A DNA stretch of 38,716 bases, taken from positions 1 through 38,716 of the forward strand of contig CANRZB010000037.1 of assembly GCA_947644195.1 (NCBI GenBank), given 5' to 3'. Below, in pieces: positions 1 to 8,757 of the stretch. Source of the DNA: an uncultured Clostridium sp. (GTDB taxonomy: Bacteria > Bacillota > Clostridia > Lachnospirales > Lachnospiraceae). The notes below the pieces were generated by a model. It saw only the letters and a program-made list of their open reading frames with translations, was not told the origin of the DNA and did no database searches. The translations under genes and the position numbers were made by a program. Every line of letters starts with the position of its first letter. The first letter of the stretch is position 1.

Positions 1-55
1 CCAATACATTATATAGTTTTTGCTACACCCCATAAGTAACAAAAATACCTTCTCC

Positions 56-92
56 AGAAGAGAAATCATGACATCGTCGTGGTTTCTCTTCT
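56..92 (+). terminator. Probable terminator of a gene left of the window
   Basis: A 13-bp stem (AGAAGAGAAATCA at 56-68 with TGGTTTCTCTTCT at 80-92, one G-T pair) has an 11-nt loop and is followed by ACTTTTAAA. No reading frame of the window's left edge explains it, so it probably ends an upstream gene. A second small hairpin (TACTTTT / AAAAGTA) follows directly. Confidence 0.55.
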
Positions 93-325
93 ACTTTTAA
101 ACAACAAAAGTAAAATGATCTGCCTATCCTATGCAAGGAAAACGGTTTGGTAAAGCAAGGTAAAAAATGCGGAAACGCAAGCACCTTTTTCTTGCGCAGA
201 AAGGGGAAATGCGGTAAAGTAATAGGCAGTGCGGAAATATCCGCTGGCGGTAGCTGCCGCAAGGATGGAACCATGTGCCGGCAGATGGTACTTTGATAGA
301 ATCTTAGGTATGGAGGAAAAGCAGA
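93..325 (+). promoter_or_regulatory. Structured 5' leader of cysS
   Basis: The gap before cysS has no plausible gene but several short hairpins: CGCAAG/CTTGCG around 176-196, GCGGA/TCCGC around 232-245 and CTGCCG/CGGCAG at 254-259/279-284. The loop of the last contains AAGGATGGAACC (261-272), which resembles the T-box core AGGGTGGNACC. No terminator follows it and I could not place a specifier loop, so a T-box is only a possibility. The cysS ribosome site GGAGG lies at 312-316. Confidence 0.35.
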
Positions 326-1738
326 ATGAAAGAGGTAAATTTATATAATACATTGACGAAGCGAATAGAAGTATTCCGTTCTAAGGAAGAGGGTAAAGTA
401 AAGATGTATACTTGTGGCCCGACGGTATATCATTTTGCACATATAGGAAATTTGCGCAGCTATATTATGGAAGATGTATTGGAGAAATATCTTCGCTATG
501 CCGGCTATGAGGTAAAGAGAGTCATGAATATTACGGATGTCGGGCATTTGACCAGCGATGCAGACAGCGGGGAAGATAAAATGCTTCAGGGGGCAAAGCG
601 GGAACACAAGAGTGTGATGGAGATTGCGGAATTTTACCGGAATGCTTTTTTTGCGGATTGCGACCGTCTTCAGATCAAGACGCCGGATGTGGTAGAGCCG
701 GCGACCAACTGTATTCCAGAATTTATAGAGATGATTCAGAAATTAATTGAGGATGGCTATGCCTATGTTGCAGGAGGTAACGTCTATTTTGATACTTCAA
801 AATTAAAAGAATATTATGTGCTGTCGAACCAGAACGAGGAAGAGCTGATGGTTGGCGTGCGGGATGACGTGGAGGAAGATGAGAATAAACGCAGCAAGAC
901 GGATTTTGTGCTGTGGTTTACCAAGTCTAAGTTTGACGATCAGGAATTAAAGTGGGATAGCCCCTGGGGAGTGGGATATCCCGGATGGCATATTGAGTGC
1001 TCCTGCATTAGCATCAAACATTTAGGGGAAGATCTGGATATCCATTGTGGTGGCGTGGATAATATTTTTCCACATCACACCAATGAGATTGCGCAAAGCG
1101 AGTCCTACCTGGGGCATAAGTGGTGCAATTACTGGTTCCATGTGCAGCATCTGAATGACAAACGCGGTAAGATGAGTAAATCTGCCGGTGGTTTTTTAAC
1201 GGTATCTTCTCTGGAGGAACAAGGGTATGATCCGTTGGTATACCGGATGTTCTGTCTGCAGTCCCATTACCGGAAACCGCTGGTGTTTAGTTATGAAGTT
1301 TTGGATAATGTGAAGATTGCCTATGAGAAATTGCAGAAGCGGACCGCAGCATTGGCCACGGACGGAGAGGCCGAGCCGGAGAAAATGTCTGTGTATCGGG
1401 ATCAGTTTGCCGAAGCTATGGGGAATGATTTGAATACTTCTCAGGCGCTGACCGTATTATATGATGTGCTCAAAGCGGATCTGAGTGATGCGAGCAAACG
1501 CAGTCTGGTGGAAGAATTTGAACAGGTACTTTCCCTGGGGCTGCTTCGTGAGGAAGGGAAGACGCAGGAGGCAGATGCAGAATTGACAGCATGGATTGAA
1601 GAAAAAATAGCGGAGCGCGCCGAAGCAAAACGGGCGAAAGATTTTGCAAAAGCAGACGCGATCCGCCAGGAGCTGTCGGACCGCAGAATTGAACTCAAAG
1701 ATACCAGGGAGGGAACCGTCTGGAATTTTGTGGGTTGA
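326..1738 (+). CDS. cysS: Cysteinyl-tRNA synthetase
   Basis: This cytoplasmic class I aminoacyl-tRNA synthetase charges tRNA-Cys with cysteine using ATP. The 470-aa length is normal for bacteria. The HIGH-type motif appears as HIGN at residues 39-42 and KMSKS at 282-286. The zinc site is complete: C30, C225, H250 and E254, the last two within FPHHTNE, matching the CysRS family. A C-terminal helical DALR-type domain ends with the usual DTREGTVW. The start is set by GGAGG about 9 nt upstream. It is followed by its own terminator, so it looks monocistronic. The mini-III RNase gene often found downstream in Clostridia is absent here. Confidence 0.97.
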   Translation: MKEVNLYNTLTKRIEVFRSKEEGKVKMYTCGPTVYHFAHIGNLRSYIMEDVLEKYLRYAGYEVKRVMNITDVGHLTSDADSGEDKMLQGAKREHKSVMEIAEFYRNAFFADCDRLQIKTPDVVEPATNCIPEFIEMIQKLIEDGYAYVAGGNVYFDTSKLKEYYVLSNQNEEELMVGVRDDVEEDENKRSKTDFVLWFTKSKFDDQELKWDSPWGVGYPGWHIECSCISIKHLGEDLDIHCGGVDNIFPHHTNEIAQSESYLGHKWCNYWFHVQHLNDKRGKMSKSAGGFLTVSSLEEQGYDPLVYRMFCLQSHYRKPLVFSYEVLDNVKIAYEKLQKRTAALATDGEAEPEKMSVYRDQFAEAMGNDLNTSQALTVLYDVLKADLSDASKRSLVEEFEQVLSLGLLREEGKTQEADAELTAWIEEKIAERAEAKRAKDFAKADAIRQELSDRRIELKDTREGTVWNFVG

Positions 1739-1821
1739 TCCGTGGTTTCGAGCGGAATTCGAATGTAGCGAGAGGTAAGGAAGCAGAATGTAGAATTTTT
1801 GAAACCTTATAGAACGTGAGG

Positions 1822-1870
1822 GAACAAATGCGCTGGTATAGAAATACCAGTGTATTTGTTCTATTTTAAT
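1822..1870 (+). terminator. cysS rho-independent terminator
   Basis: An 18-bp hairpin (GAACAAATGCGCTGGTAT with ATACCAGTGTATTTGTTC, two G-T pairs) has a 4-nt AGAA loop and is followed by TATTTTAAT. It lies 84 bp after the cysS stop and is the strongest hairpin in this part of the window. Confidence 0.8.
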
Positions 1871-1954
1871 GTTTGGAATAAAAAATGAAATTAACAGGGC
1901 GGTTTTTGTTTGCAGCCTGGTAATAGATATATGAAAGCATTTCACTGGTCCACA

Positions 1955-2050
1955 CATAAACGTAGTTTATGTTGGCTATTTGCTTCTGAGCGAAAGCAAA
2001 TAGCTTGGATGGCGGATGAGAAACTACATAGGCAGTTTTTTCTCATCGCC
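1955..2050 (+). promoter_or_regulatory. Multi-hairpin leader of the sigma factor operon
   Basis: Three hairpins follow one another in 96 bp: CATAAAC/GTTTATG (1955-1971), a perfect 11-bp GCTATTTGCTT/AAGCAAATAGC (1975-2004), and GATGAGAAA/TTTCTCATC (2015-2047, extendable by GGC/GCC). GTAGTTT at 1962-1968 can also pair with AAACTAC at 2021-2027, which would disrupt the first and third hairpins. The set ends 35 bp before the sigma start codon, so it could be an attenuator or a small mobile repeat. No clear T tract follows. Confidence 0.45.
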
Positions 2051-2085
2051 TGATCGTGACAAGTCGCTTAGAAATGAGGAGAGGT

Positions 2086-2631
2086 ATGACAGAGGAGGAA
2101 TTATTGGAGACGCTGCAGGAGCGACCCAAAGAAGGTATCCGCATGCTGACGGAACAGTATGGCGGTTTAGTGTATGCCTTGACTTGGCGTCGCCTGCAGG
2201 GGAGACTGCCGAGGGAAGACATTGAGGAATGTGTCAGTGATATTTTTTTTGAGGTATATCAGTGCCGGGATAAGATTGATCTGGAAAAAGGATCCGTCAA
2301 GGCATTTCTGCTGATTGTGGCAGAGAGAAGGGCGATAAAATACTATGATCGCAAGGCAAAACCGTATGATACCGTTACTCTGGATTCCCCGGAGGGGCTG
2401 GATCTACGGGCAGAGACAGATGTGGAGAGGGAAGTTGAGAGGCAGGAGGAGAGCAGGTGTTTGATGGATGCAATTCATTCGTTGGGGGAGCCGAATGGCA
2501 CAATTATGATTCAGAAATATTACTATGGAATGACAGCAAAAGAGATTGGGAAAAACCTTGGAATGAGCAAAAATGCGGTGGAAAAAAGAATAAAAAGAGG
2601 CCTTAAGAGACTGAAACAGGTATTAAGCTAG
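2086..2631 (+). CDS. ECF-type RNA polymerase sigma factor
   Basis: This is a sigma-70 family factor of the extracytoplasmic function class, expected to redirect RNA polymerase to a small envelope-related regulon. The 181-aa protein has region 2 (residues about 15-85, with DIEECVSDIFFEVY typical of region 2.2-2.3) and region 4 (about 130-180, with the helix-turn-helix AKEIGKNLGMSKNAVEKRIKR split over two helices). I chose ATG 2086 because AGGAG sits just upstream at 2077-2081 and the protein then begins MTEEELLE; in-frame starts at 2056 (GTG) and 2074 are possible. It is followed 18 bp later by a single-pass membrane protein that is probably its anti-sigma factor. Confidence 0.85.
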   Translation: MTEEELLETLQERPKEGIRMLTEQYGGLVYALTWRRLQGRLPREDIEECVSDIFFEVYQCRDKIDLEKGSVKAFLLIVAERRAIKYYDRKAKPYDTVTLDSPEGLDLRAETDVEREVERQEESRCLMDAIHSLGEPNGTIMIQKYYYGMTAKEIGKNLGMSKNAVEKRIKRGLKRLKQVLS

Positions 2632-2649
2632 CAGACGGGAGGTATAGAT

Positions 2650-3537
2650 ATGGCGAAGGAGAGGAAAAAACATTGGAATAAATATGGAAAAAACCGGAAG
2701 CTTCGGCAGACAGAGGAGGAGAGACAGATCGCAGAGCTGTTGGATCAGGCTGATGAACAGGATTTGTTGCGGATCAGTGCGATCCATTCTACGGTTTCCC
2801 TGCCGCTTCCTAATCGGGAGAGATTAGCGTGGTCGGTCATTGATCGGGCAGAACTGGCGGATGAGGAGGAATTAGAGAGGCGTAAAAAATTTAACCAGAT
2901 GCTTCGCCGGAAAAAGATCATCCGTGCAGTGGCGGGGGTTGGATTCGTGGCGGTTATTCTGCTAGTCCTTGCATTGTGTGGTGTGTTTGACCGATTTGAT
3001 TTGCCGGCCTATGAGACCTACTATGTGGAGTCCGGGTGTAGTTTCCAGGGAGAGGAGCCGAAGGCTAATTTGCCGAAAGACCGGGCAGTTTGCTTCCCGT
3101 CTTTTGCGCAGGAACCACAGGTGGATCAGGAGAGAAGGGATAATACCGTTTACCATGCATTGGCGGAATATTGCAGTGCGAATGATTATGCGGTTGGGGA
3201 ATATCAAATCCAAAACAGAGATTATGCAGTCATAGGTGAAGATATCTACCTGGTATGTGATGTGCTGGGAGAATGTATGGATTATCGGAAGAAAGCCGGA
3301 AAGAAGACCTGGAAAGATTTGGGATACAGGGATGTCCACATGGCTCCCGATACTGGCAAGCTCTATCAAATGGCGTCGGTTCCGGGGGAATTGCCAAAGG
3401 ATGTCCAGCCGGGAGATTTGCTTTGTTTGGACGGAAAGATGATTTCCATTGATGAGAACATGCCGGCAAATGTATATCTCGTCTACATGACGTTGTATAT
3501 TAAGCTAGAAGAGCGGAATGTCAAAATAGAAAAATAG
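2650..3537 (+). CDS. Membrane anti-sigma-like protein
   Basis: A 295-aa protein encoded 18 bp after the sigma gene, with GGGAGG before its ATG. Residues 1-85 are highly charged and cytoplasmic, one transmembrane helix lies at about 90-113 (rich in V, A, L and G), and about 180 residues follow outside the cell. Operon position and topology fit the sigma-tethering anti-sigma factors common next to ECF sigma genes in Firmicutes, which release sigma after an extracytoplasmic signal. I see no zinc-binding HxxxCxxC motif, so it is not a ZAS-type anti-sigma, and the outer domain is not recognised. Role assignment rests on context. Confidence 0.6.
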   Translation: MAKERKKHWNKYGKNRKLRQTEEERQIAELLDQADEQDLLRISAIHSTVSLPLPNRERLAWSVIDRAELADEEELERRKKFNQMLRRKKIIRAVAGVGFVAVILLVLALCGVFDRFDLPAYETYYVESGCSFQGEEPKANLPKDRAVCFPSFAQEPQVDQERRDNTVYHALAEYCSANDYAVGEYQIQNRDYAVIGEDIYLVCDVLGECMDYRKKAGKKTWKDLGYRDVHMAPDTGKLYQMASVPGELPKDVQPGDLLCLDGKMISIDENMPANVYLVYMTLYIKLEERNVKIEK

Positions 3538-3593
3538 ACGAAAAAATTTAGAAAATCATCATTTTTTTGTCATATTTGCTCTCAACGGATCTC

Positions 3594-3622
3594 TTGAAGA
3601 CAAGCAGAAATCATGATAGAAT
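3594..3622 (+). promoter_or_regulatory. Sigma-A-like promoter for the L,D-transpeptidase gene
   Basis: TTGAAG (3594-3599) and TAGAAT (3617-3622) are separated by 17 bp. The ATG at 3613 lies inside this promoter, which argues for the later start codon at 3691. Confidence 0.5.
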
Positions 3623-3690
3623 ATTCTATTAGACAGTATAGTCTCAAGAAAGTTTGCGCCGGATACAGCGGCGAGGAGTGGAGGGATATT

Positions 3691-5754
3691 ATGAACAAAA
3701 AAATGCGTCAATATGGCCGTATGATCATGGTGCTTCTGGTGGGGCTAGTTACCATTGGATTCAGCAAAAATACGGTACAGGCGGCGAATATTACGGCGGC
3801 GGTGACAACAGACCGGGCCGGAGGAAACTGCCGCTATACGGTGGGCGGCCTGGATCTCACGGTCGACACTGCGTTGACTGTGCGGGTGGATCGATCGGAT
3901 AATAAGCAGCCAGTGTGGTCCCAGGAAATTGCATTGACGGAAGAAAATGTAGTAAACGGCGCCTTTAGTGGAAACGTTACTTTACAGGACTTAAAGTATG
4001 ACTATACCAGTTATGCCGTGTATGTAACTGTAGGGGGGCAGACCGTGAAAGCGGGTGTCTGTGATTTTTCGGTACATCAGAGTAAGATTTCACTTGGATT
4101 TAGTGACAATACCGGGAGTGCGAAACGTATCGTTACGATGACGGCTTCTGATACCTCTGGTGCAGTTTTGGCGCCGGGAACTGGCAATCAGGTATCGGTA
4201 TATGCTTGGCAGAAAGGACGGGCGGAATCTACGGCGAAGTTGATTGGTTCTGCACAGAATCTGGCTTCTGGCAATTTGAAGTGGACGGTGGATGTGACCC
4301 AGGCGGGAAGCGGCTATGGTCCATGGAACGCAAAGCTGGTGTTGAACAACAGTAACTGGACCCAGGGTAGGACGATTGCTTCTACGACGTATCAGATTGC
4401 ACCGACCTGCACCTCCTTTTTAGAGAAAAAGACTGCAGCGTTAGAGAAAAAGAAGTCTTTTCAGATTGAGCTGAAAGGATTGCAAAACGTTGTGAAAGTG
4501 AAATCCATTTCTTTCCAACTCTATAATGGCAAAAATAAAAAGGTTCATACGGTAGTTGCAAAGAAGTCGGGCAGCAAATATATCGCTACTGTGAAATTAA
4601 AGAAGTTAAAGTACAAATTGGAATTATATACCGTCAAGGCATTGATGAAAGATGTGGACGGAGTCGTTCAGGAGCTGGCGGTTACCGCGGATGCGGATGA
4701 ACAGGTGATCCCGGGTTCTTTTGATATCAAGGTTAAAAATAATGCAACCAGCCGAATGACATTGACTGGTGCCTATATTCCGGGCAATATTAAAAAAGTG
4801 GAATATGTCATACAGAAGCGGAATGTTAAGAAAAAACTGGGAACGTTCCGTGCCAAAGCAAAGAAAAAGAATTATACAGCGATGATCCCTAGTGAGGCGG
4901 CAGGTAGGTATACTGTAACGGCATATGGGTATACTACCTGGGGGAAAAAAGTGAAGCTGGCAGACAAAAATTATAAGATTGGCAAAAAGAATCTGGGAAA
5001 ACAGGGCTGGCATTATGAAAAATATAATGGAAAGAAATATAAATTCTATTATGTGAACAATGAGAAACAGAAAGATTTAACAAAAGTTCTGAAACTGAAA
5101 AAGGGAAGCGGGAAGTTTACCATCGAACTGAACCGTGCCGCCGGCGTTGTAACGATTTATATGTATAACGAGGATACCAAGAAGTATGACATTCCGGTAA
5201 AGAGCTGTTCCGTATCCGTAGGGCGGGATGTCAGGACCAATGCGGGGACGAGCGCCTTAAATCAAGATTCGTCCTATACGCCGATTGGAAGTTATTCTGT
5301 CTGCACGAACGGAGAGGCAGTCCGCTATCCATTAAAAACCATGCATGAGCCGGATGGCAGTATTGTATATGCCAGATGGTGTACACATATCGTTGGAAAT
5401 GTATATTTCCATGCAATTGCCGTACCGGTACAGTCGCATAATGCGCTGCGGTATACTACTTATAACCGTCTTGGAACGCCGGCTTCGGCAGGATGCATCC
5501 GTATGACGGTGGCAGATGCAAAATGGATTTATGATTATATGCCGACAGGAACTCCGGTTAAAATTGTGGTTGGAAACAGTTCTAAGCCGGGGCCTTTAGG
5601 CAAACCGGTCACGATTAAATCCAGCTATGGAATTAATTATGATCCGACAGATCCGGAAATTTCTGATTCCCAGAAAAAGAAAGATTATAAAGCAGGGAAG
5701 ATTACCGGATATATCAAGAAAAATGGTCAGAGAGTAGGATTTGATGAAGAGTAA
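3691..5754 (+). CDS. Secreted L,D-transpeptidase (YkuD domain)
   Basis: YkuD-family enzymes make or edit 3-3 crosslinks in peptidoglycan or attach proteins to it. The 687-aa protein starts with a Sec signal peptide (MNKKMRQYGR, a hydrophobic core, then VQAA about residue 30). Residues about 30-450 are beta-rich, Lys-rich repeats resembling Ig or FN3-like wall-binding modules. The catalytic domain is at about 470-655, with H574, H583 and the active-site motif SAGC where C602 is the nucleophile. ATG 3691 is chosen because GGAGGG precedes it and the signal peptide begins there. A short charged tail follows the domain. It has its own promoter but lies next to the ECF pair, which could regulate envelope genes. 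Confidence 0.88.
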   Translation: MNKKMRQYGRMIMVLLVGLVTIGFSKNTVQAANITAAVTTDRAGGNCRYTVGGLDLTVDTALTVRVDRSDNKQPVWSQEIALTEENVVNGAFSGNVTLQDLKYDYTSYAVYVTVGGQTVKAGVCDFSVHQSKISLGFSDNTGSAKRIVTMTASDTSGAVLAPGTGNQVSVYAWQKGRAESTAKLIGSAQNLASGNLKWTVDVTQAGSGYGPWNAKLVLNNSNWTQGRTIASTTYQIAPTCTSFLEKKTAALEKKKSFQIELKGLQNVVKVKSISFQLYNGKNKKVHTVVAKKSGSKYIATVKLKKLKYKLELYTVKALMKDVDGVVQELAVTADADEQVIPGSFDIKVKNNATSRMTLTGAYIPGNIKKVEYVIQKRNVKKKLGTFRAKAKKKNYTAMIPSEAAGRYTVTAYGYTTWGKKVKLADKNYKIGKKNLGKQGWHYEKYNGKKYKFYYVNNEKQKDLTKVLKLKKGSGKFTIELNRAAGVVTIYMYNEDTKKYDIPVKSCSVSVGRDVRTNAGTSALNQDSSYTPIGSYSVCTNGEAVRYPLKTMHEPDGSIVYARWCTHIVGNVYFHAIAVPVQSHNALRYTTYNRLGTPASAGCIRMTVADAKWIYDYMPTGTPVKIVVGNSSKPGPLGKPVTIKSSYGINYDPTDPEISDSQKKKDYKAGKITGYIKKNGQRVGFDEE

Positions 5755-5807
5755 TGCTTGAGAAATTGCTGCATGTTTGAAGCGGCATCGGATTCAAATC
5801 AAAGTTT

Positions 5808-5867
5808 ATACCCCGTATCACAATCTCTGTTGCAGATTATTGTAACGGAATGATAGGTACGGGGTAT
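5808..5867 (+). repeat. Inverted repeat before sppA
   Basis: ATACCCCGTA (5808-5817) and TACGGGGTAT (5858-5867) form a perfect 10-bp stem with a 40-nt loop, 21 bp before the sppA start. It lacks a T tract. It could be an mRNA leader structure or an operator; I cannot distinguish these. Confidence 0.4.
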
Positions 5868-5888
5868 CAGTACAATGTGGAGGATGAA

Positions 5889-6887
5889 ATGAAAACAAAA
5901 CAGTTGGCAGGCATTTTGATCACAGGTGCCGTGGTTATTGCAGTAGGAGTGTCCGGGGTATTATCGAATGTAGTAAAGGATCGGTACAATCAATCCCAGG
6001 GATCTTCTTTTATGAATAGTCTGATGAGTTCTGCGGAGAAGGTTTCTCTGCCGACAGAAGACTTTGTCGGTGTCATTAATATTGTTGGGGAAATCGGTCC
6101 GAGTTCAGACAATGTGTGGGCAAGTTCTTCCGGGTACAACCACAACATGTATATGAAGTATATTGAACAGATGGAAAAAAGTAATCGAAATAGAGGAATC
6201 CTTCTGTATGTGGATAGTCCGGGAGGCACTGTGTATGAGAGCGATGAGCTGTATCTCCGCCTGATGGAGTACAAGGAGAACACCGGACGGCCGATTTGGG
6301 CATATTTTGGAACACAGGCTTGCTCCGGTGGTTACTATATTGCTATGGCGGCTGATCGGATCTATGCCAATCGAAACTGCTGGGTGGGTTCCATCGGTGT
6401 CATTATTTCTCTAGCGAATTATAAGGGATTGTATGACAAATTAGGGATCAAGGAAATTGACATTACCAGTGGGGCCAATAAAGCCATGGGATCCGGTGGA
6501 TTGGATCTGACCGACGAGCAGTACGATATCCTTCAGTCACTGGTGGATGATGCCTATAACCAGTTTATCGGGATTGTGTCAGATAGCCGGAATATTGATG
6601 TAGAGACTTTAAAACCAATTGCGGACGGAAGGATTTATACAACCAAGCAGGCGAAAGAGAATGGGTTAATTGATGAGGAAGGATCTCTGCAGGATGAGAA
6701 AGAAGCAATGATCTCAGAATGGGGCATGCCATCCGATATCAAATTCTTTGAGCCAAAGACGTCCAATCTGATGATGTCCGGCTTGTTCGGGATAGCCGAT
6801 CAGATCCGTCCAAAATCAGATACAGAGTTAGCCGTAGAAATAATGGAAAATGAAGGAAAAGGAGTATTGAAGTACTATGCAGACTAA
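5889..6887 (+). CDS. sppA: Signal peptide peptidase SppA (S49 serine protease)
   Basis: This membrane-anchored protease of the Ser/Lys dyad S49 family degrades leftover signal peptides and is linked to membrane stress in Firmicutes. The 332-aa protein has an N-terminal membrane anchor (about residues 6-26). The S49 fold contains the nucleophile S146 in ACSGGYY and the predicted general base K198 in GANKAMG, spaced as in Bacillus SppA. GSIGVI and SPGGTVYE motifs are also typical. ATG 5889 is preferred over 5850 because GGAGG is just upstream and the anchor follows. Its last 11 bp overlap the RDD gene, so the two are translationally coupled. Confidence 0.9.
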   Translation: MKTKQLAGILITGAVVIAVGVSGVLSNVVKDRYNQSQGSSFMNSLMSSAEKVSLPTEDFVGVINIVGEIGPSSDNVWASSSGYNHNMYMKYIEQMEKSNRNRGILLYVDSPGGTVYESDELYLRLMEYKENTGRPIWAYFGTQACSGGYYIAMAADRIYANRNCWVGSIGVIISLANYKGLYDKLGIKEIDITSGANKAMGSGGLDLTDEQYDILQSLVDDAYNQFIGIVSDSRNIDVETLKPIADGRIYTTKQAKENGLIDEEGSLQDEKEAMISEWGMPSDIKFFEPKTSNLMMSGLFGIADQIRPKSDTELAVEIMENEGKGVLKYYAD

Positions 6888-7545
6888 AACGAATCATCAG
6901 GTTTATGCCGGATTTTTCGTTCGTCTGGCTGCCTATATTATTGACTGGCTGATCGTGGGAATTGCACTGCTGGCGGTTCGGATTCCGATCTGGTTTTCCA
7001 GCGTGGCATATCCGGGGAATTTACTGGTCCGAGATTTTATTTTTAAGTATTCGATTGCAGATATTGTTACCTATCTTTTAACGGTTACTTATTTTGTATT
7101 GCTGACCTACTATACTGGGAGGACATTAGGGAAACGTCTGCTTCAGTTGCGGGTAATCAGTGAGGAAGACCGTCCGATGACTTTCTTTGAGGTGGTTTAT
7201 CGGGAAACGGTAGGGAAATTTCTCTCCGGAGTTATCCTGGGTGTGGGCTATCTGATGATCGGTATTGACCGTAAAAAACGTGGCATCCATGATCTGCTGG
7301 CAGATACAAATGTCATTTATTTCCATGAAAAGAATGAGCCAGTACAGACGCCGATTGTATACAAGCCGGTACAGAGAACGGTTATTTATCCGGAAAATGA
7401 GAAAAGATATTATCAAAACGCTACGAAGCCGATGCAAAATCGTCAGGAACCGCCGGAATATCGTCAGGAACCACTGGAATATCGTCAGGCTCCGCCGCCT
7501 GTGCCAAAACCACAGGAACCATCCAGTCAAGATTCTGAAATGTAA
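6877..7545 (+). CDS. RDD-family membrane protein
   Basis: A 222-aa protein with an RDD domain at about residues 5-140: an Arg and Asp in the first transmembrane region (RLAAYIIDW) and Asp in the late part (GIDRKKRGIHDLLADT), with three or four membrane helices. Its substrate is unknown to me. The C-terminal 75 residues are cytoplasmic-looking, rich in Pro, Gln and Arg, and contain three imperfect copies of EYRQEP-like heptads or octads. It overlaps the end of sppA by 11 bp, and RDD proteins are frequent neighbours of SppA, suggesting a shared membrane quality-control role. Confidence 0.82.
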   Translation: MQTKTNHQVYAGFFVRLAAYIIDWLIVGIALLAVRIPIWFSSVAYPGNLLVRDFIFKYSIADIVTYLLTVTYFVLLTYYTGRTLGKRLLQLRVISEEDRPMTFFEVVYRETVGKFLSGVILGVGYLMIGIDRKKRGIHDLLADTNVIYFHEKNEPVQTPIVYKPVQRTVIYPENEKRYYQNATKPMQNRQEPPEYRQEPLEYRQAPPPVPKPQEPSSQDSEM

Positions 7546-7592
7546 AGGTATAAAACATTTGGATCTGTCAAATATAATAGTAGAGGAAATCG

Positions 7593-7625
7593 CAGCACTC
7601 CGATGGAATCGGGGTGCTGTTTCTA
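7593..7625 (+). terminator. Terminator after the sppA-RDD operon
   Basis: CAGCACTCCGAT (7593-7604) pairs with ATCGGGGTGCTG (7608-7619), with one G-T pair and a 3-nt loop. The outer GTAGA/TCTAC can extend the stem, and TTTCT follows. About 160 bp then lead to the next gene with no further gene seen. Confidence 0.7.
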
Positions 7626-7788
7626 CTGTATAGGAAACTTCCGGTTTTCTATTGCCCCCTGTATTATTGTGGTTCGCCCGTGTGAAACATAGGGAAATTT
7701 TGATTTGTTTGCACAGCAGTTTGTGTCTTTGTGCTGCTTGGCATAAATTGTGGCTGGCGCATAAAGCAGCGCAGAAATGAGGATGGTT

Positions 7789-8670
7789 ATGTTTGAAGAG
7801 AAAGAATCCATGTGGAAGAAAAAAGGATTTTATGTTTCGGTCTGTACAGCGATGATCTGTCTGTTAGCGATTGGAACGGTATATTACCGGATGAACCGGC
7901 AGACCGATGAAAATTCTCTATGGGCATCCAGAGAAGAGAGTTCCGATTCTGAATCAGATATTCCAAAGGATGCAGCAGGTGATGGTACAGAAGACAAAAA
8001 TAAAAGTCAGAGTAAATTGGCGGAGCAGGATTCTCCACATACAGAAGGCGATGATACGGCAGCAGTGGGAAAATCCCTGGACGAATCTATTCAGGAAGAA
8101 GAGGAAAAGGAGGCACATGCCAATCCTACTTCCACGCCAGTGACAGACAAGAAGCAGACATCTTCGCAGGAGAATAAACCAACGGCAAAGGCCGATCAAA
8201 AGGCTAAGAAATCTACTTCCGGCAAGGCAAAGGAAACGGCAGCTAGACAGTTGGCCTTCAATGAAGAGAAAGGCTTGCTCTGGCCGGTAAAAGGGGATAT
8301 CGTCATGAAGTATGATATGACGGGAACCACGTATTTCCAGACATTGGCACAATACCGCAGCAATCCAGCATTGGTAATATCTGCAAAAGAGGGAACGAAA
8401 GTGAAATCAGCTGCAGAAGGAGAGGTGCTTTCTGTCAGGAAAAACGATGAGACGGGAATGACCGTTACCATGAATATTGGTAATGACTATACCCTGGTGT
8501 ATGGGCAATTAAAGGATGTTACTGTAAAGGCAGGGGATTTGGTTAAGGCGGGGGATGCCATTGCCGCAGTAGCTAAACCAACGCAGTACTATGCAGAGGA
8601 AGGAGCCAATCTGTATTTCCAGGTAAAGGAAAAGAAAGAGACCGTGGATCCATTGTTATTATTGCAATAG
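7789..8670 (+). CDS. Membrane-anchored degenerate M23 (LytM) protein, SpoIIQ-like
   Basis: A 293-aa bitopic protein: a short cytoplasmic start, a membrane helix at about residues 10-30, a long acidic and Ser/Thr/Lys-rich linker to about 155, then a LytM/M23 fold to the C terminus. Active M23 enzymes use an H-x-H and further His/Asp zinc ligands; here the usual YAHL position reads YGQL and LHFE reads LYFQ, so the metal site appears lost. This matches SpoIIQ-type pseudoenzymes that act as scaffolds during spore engulfment, but assignment to SpoIIQ itself is uncertain without locus synteny. ATG 7789 is picked for GAGG 6 nt upstream; ATGs at 7777, 7783 and 7810 are also in frame. Confidence 0.72.
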   Translation: MFEEKESMWKKKGFYVSVCTAMICLLAIGTVYYRMNRQTDENSLWASREESSDSESDIPKDAAGDGTEDKNKSQSKLAEQDSPHTEGDDTAAVGKSLDESIQEEEEKEAHANPTSTPVTDKKQTSSQENKPTAKADQKAKKSTSGKAKETAARQLAFNEEKGLLWPVKGDIVMKYDMTGTTYFQTLAQYRSNPALVISAKEGTKVKSAAEGEVLSVRKNDETGMTVTMNIGNDYTLVYGQLKDVTVKAGDLVKAGDAIAAVAKPTQYYAEEGANLYFQVKEKKETVDPLLLLQ

Positions 8671-8697
8671 AAAGATTCGGGCTGCACAGGGAAATCA

Positions 8698-8757
8698 ATC
8701 CCATTAGATCGTGTAATTTTTTATAAAAATGTTTCGCGATTTAATGGGATTTTTTTA
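8698..8757 (+). terminator. Terminator after the M23-like gene
   Basis: AATCCCATTAGATCG (from 8698) pairs with CGATTTAATGGGATT (ending about 8752), with a G-T pair and a 22-nt A/T-rich loop, followed by a seven-T run. Confidence 0.8.

Noticed and set aside
2016-2225. Open frame overlapping the sigma gene
   Set aside because: It begins in the leader hairpin, lacks a ribosome site and is a shadow of the sigma factor frame.
3613-3690. N-terminal extension of the L,D-transpeptidase
   Set aside because: This ATG lies inside the promoter and the extension would bury the signal peptide; GGAGGG supports 3691.
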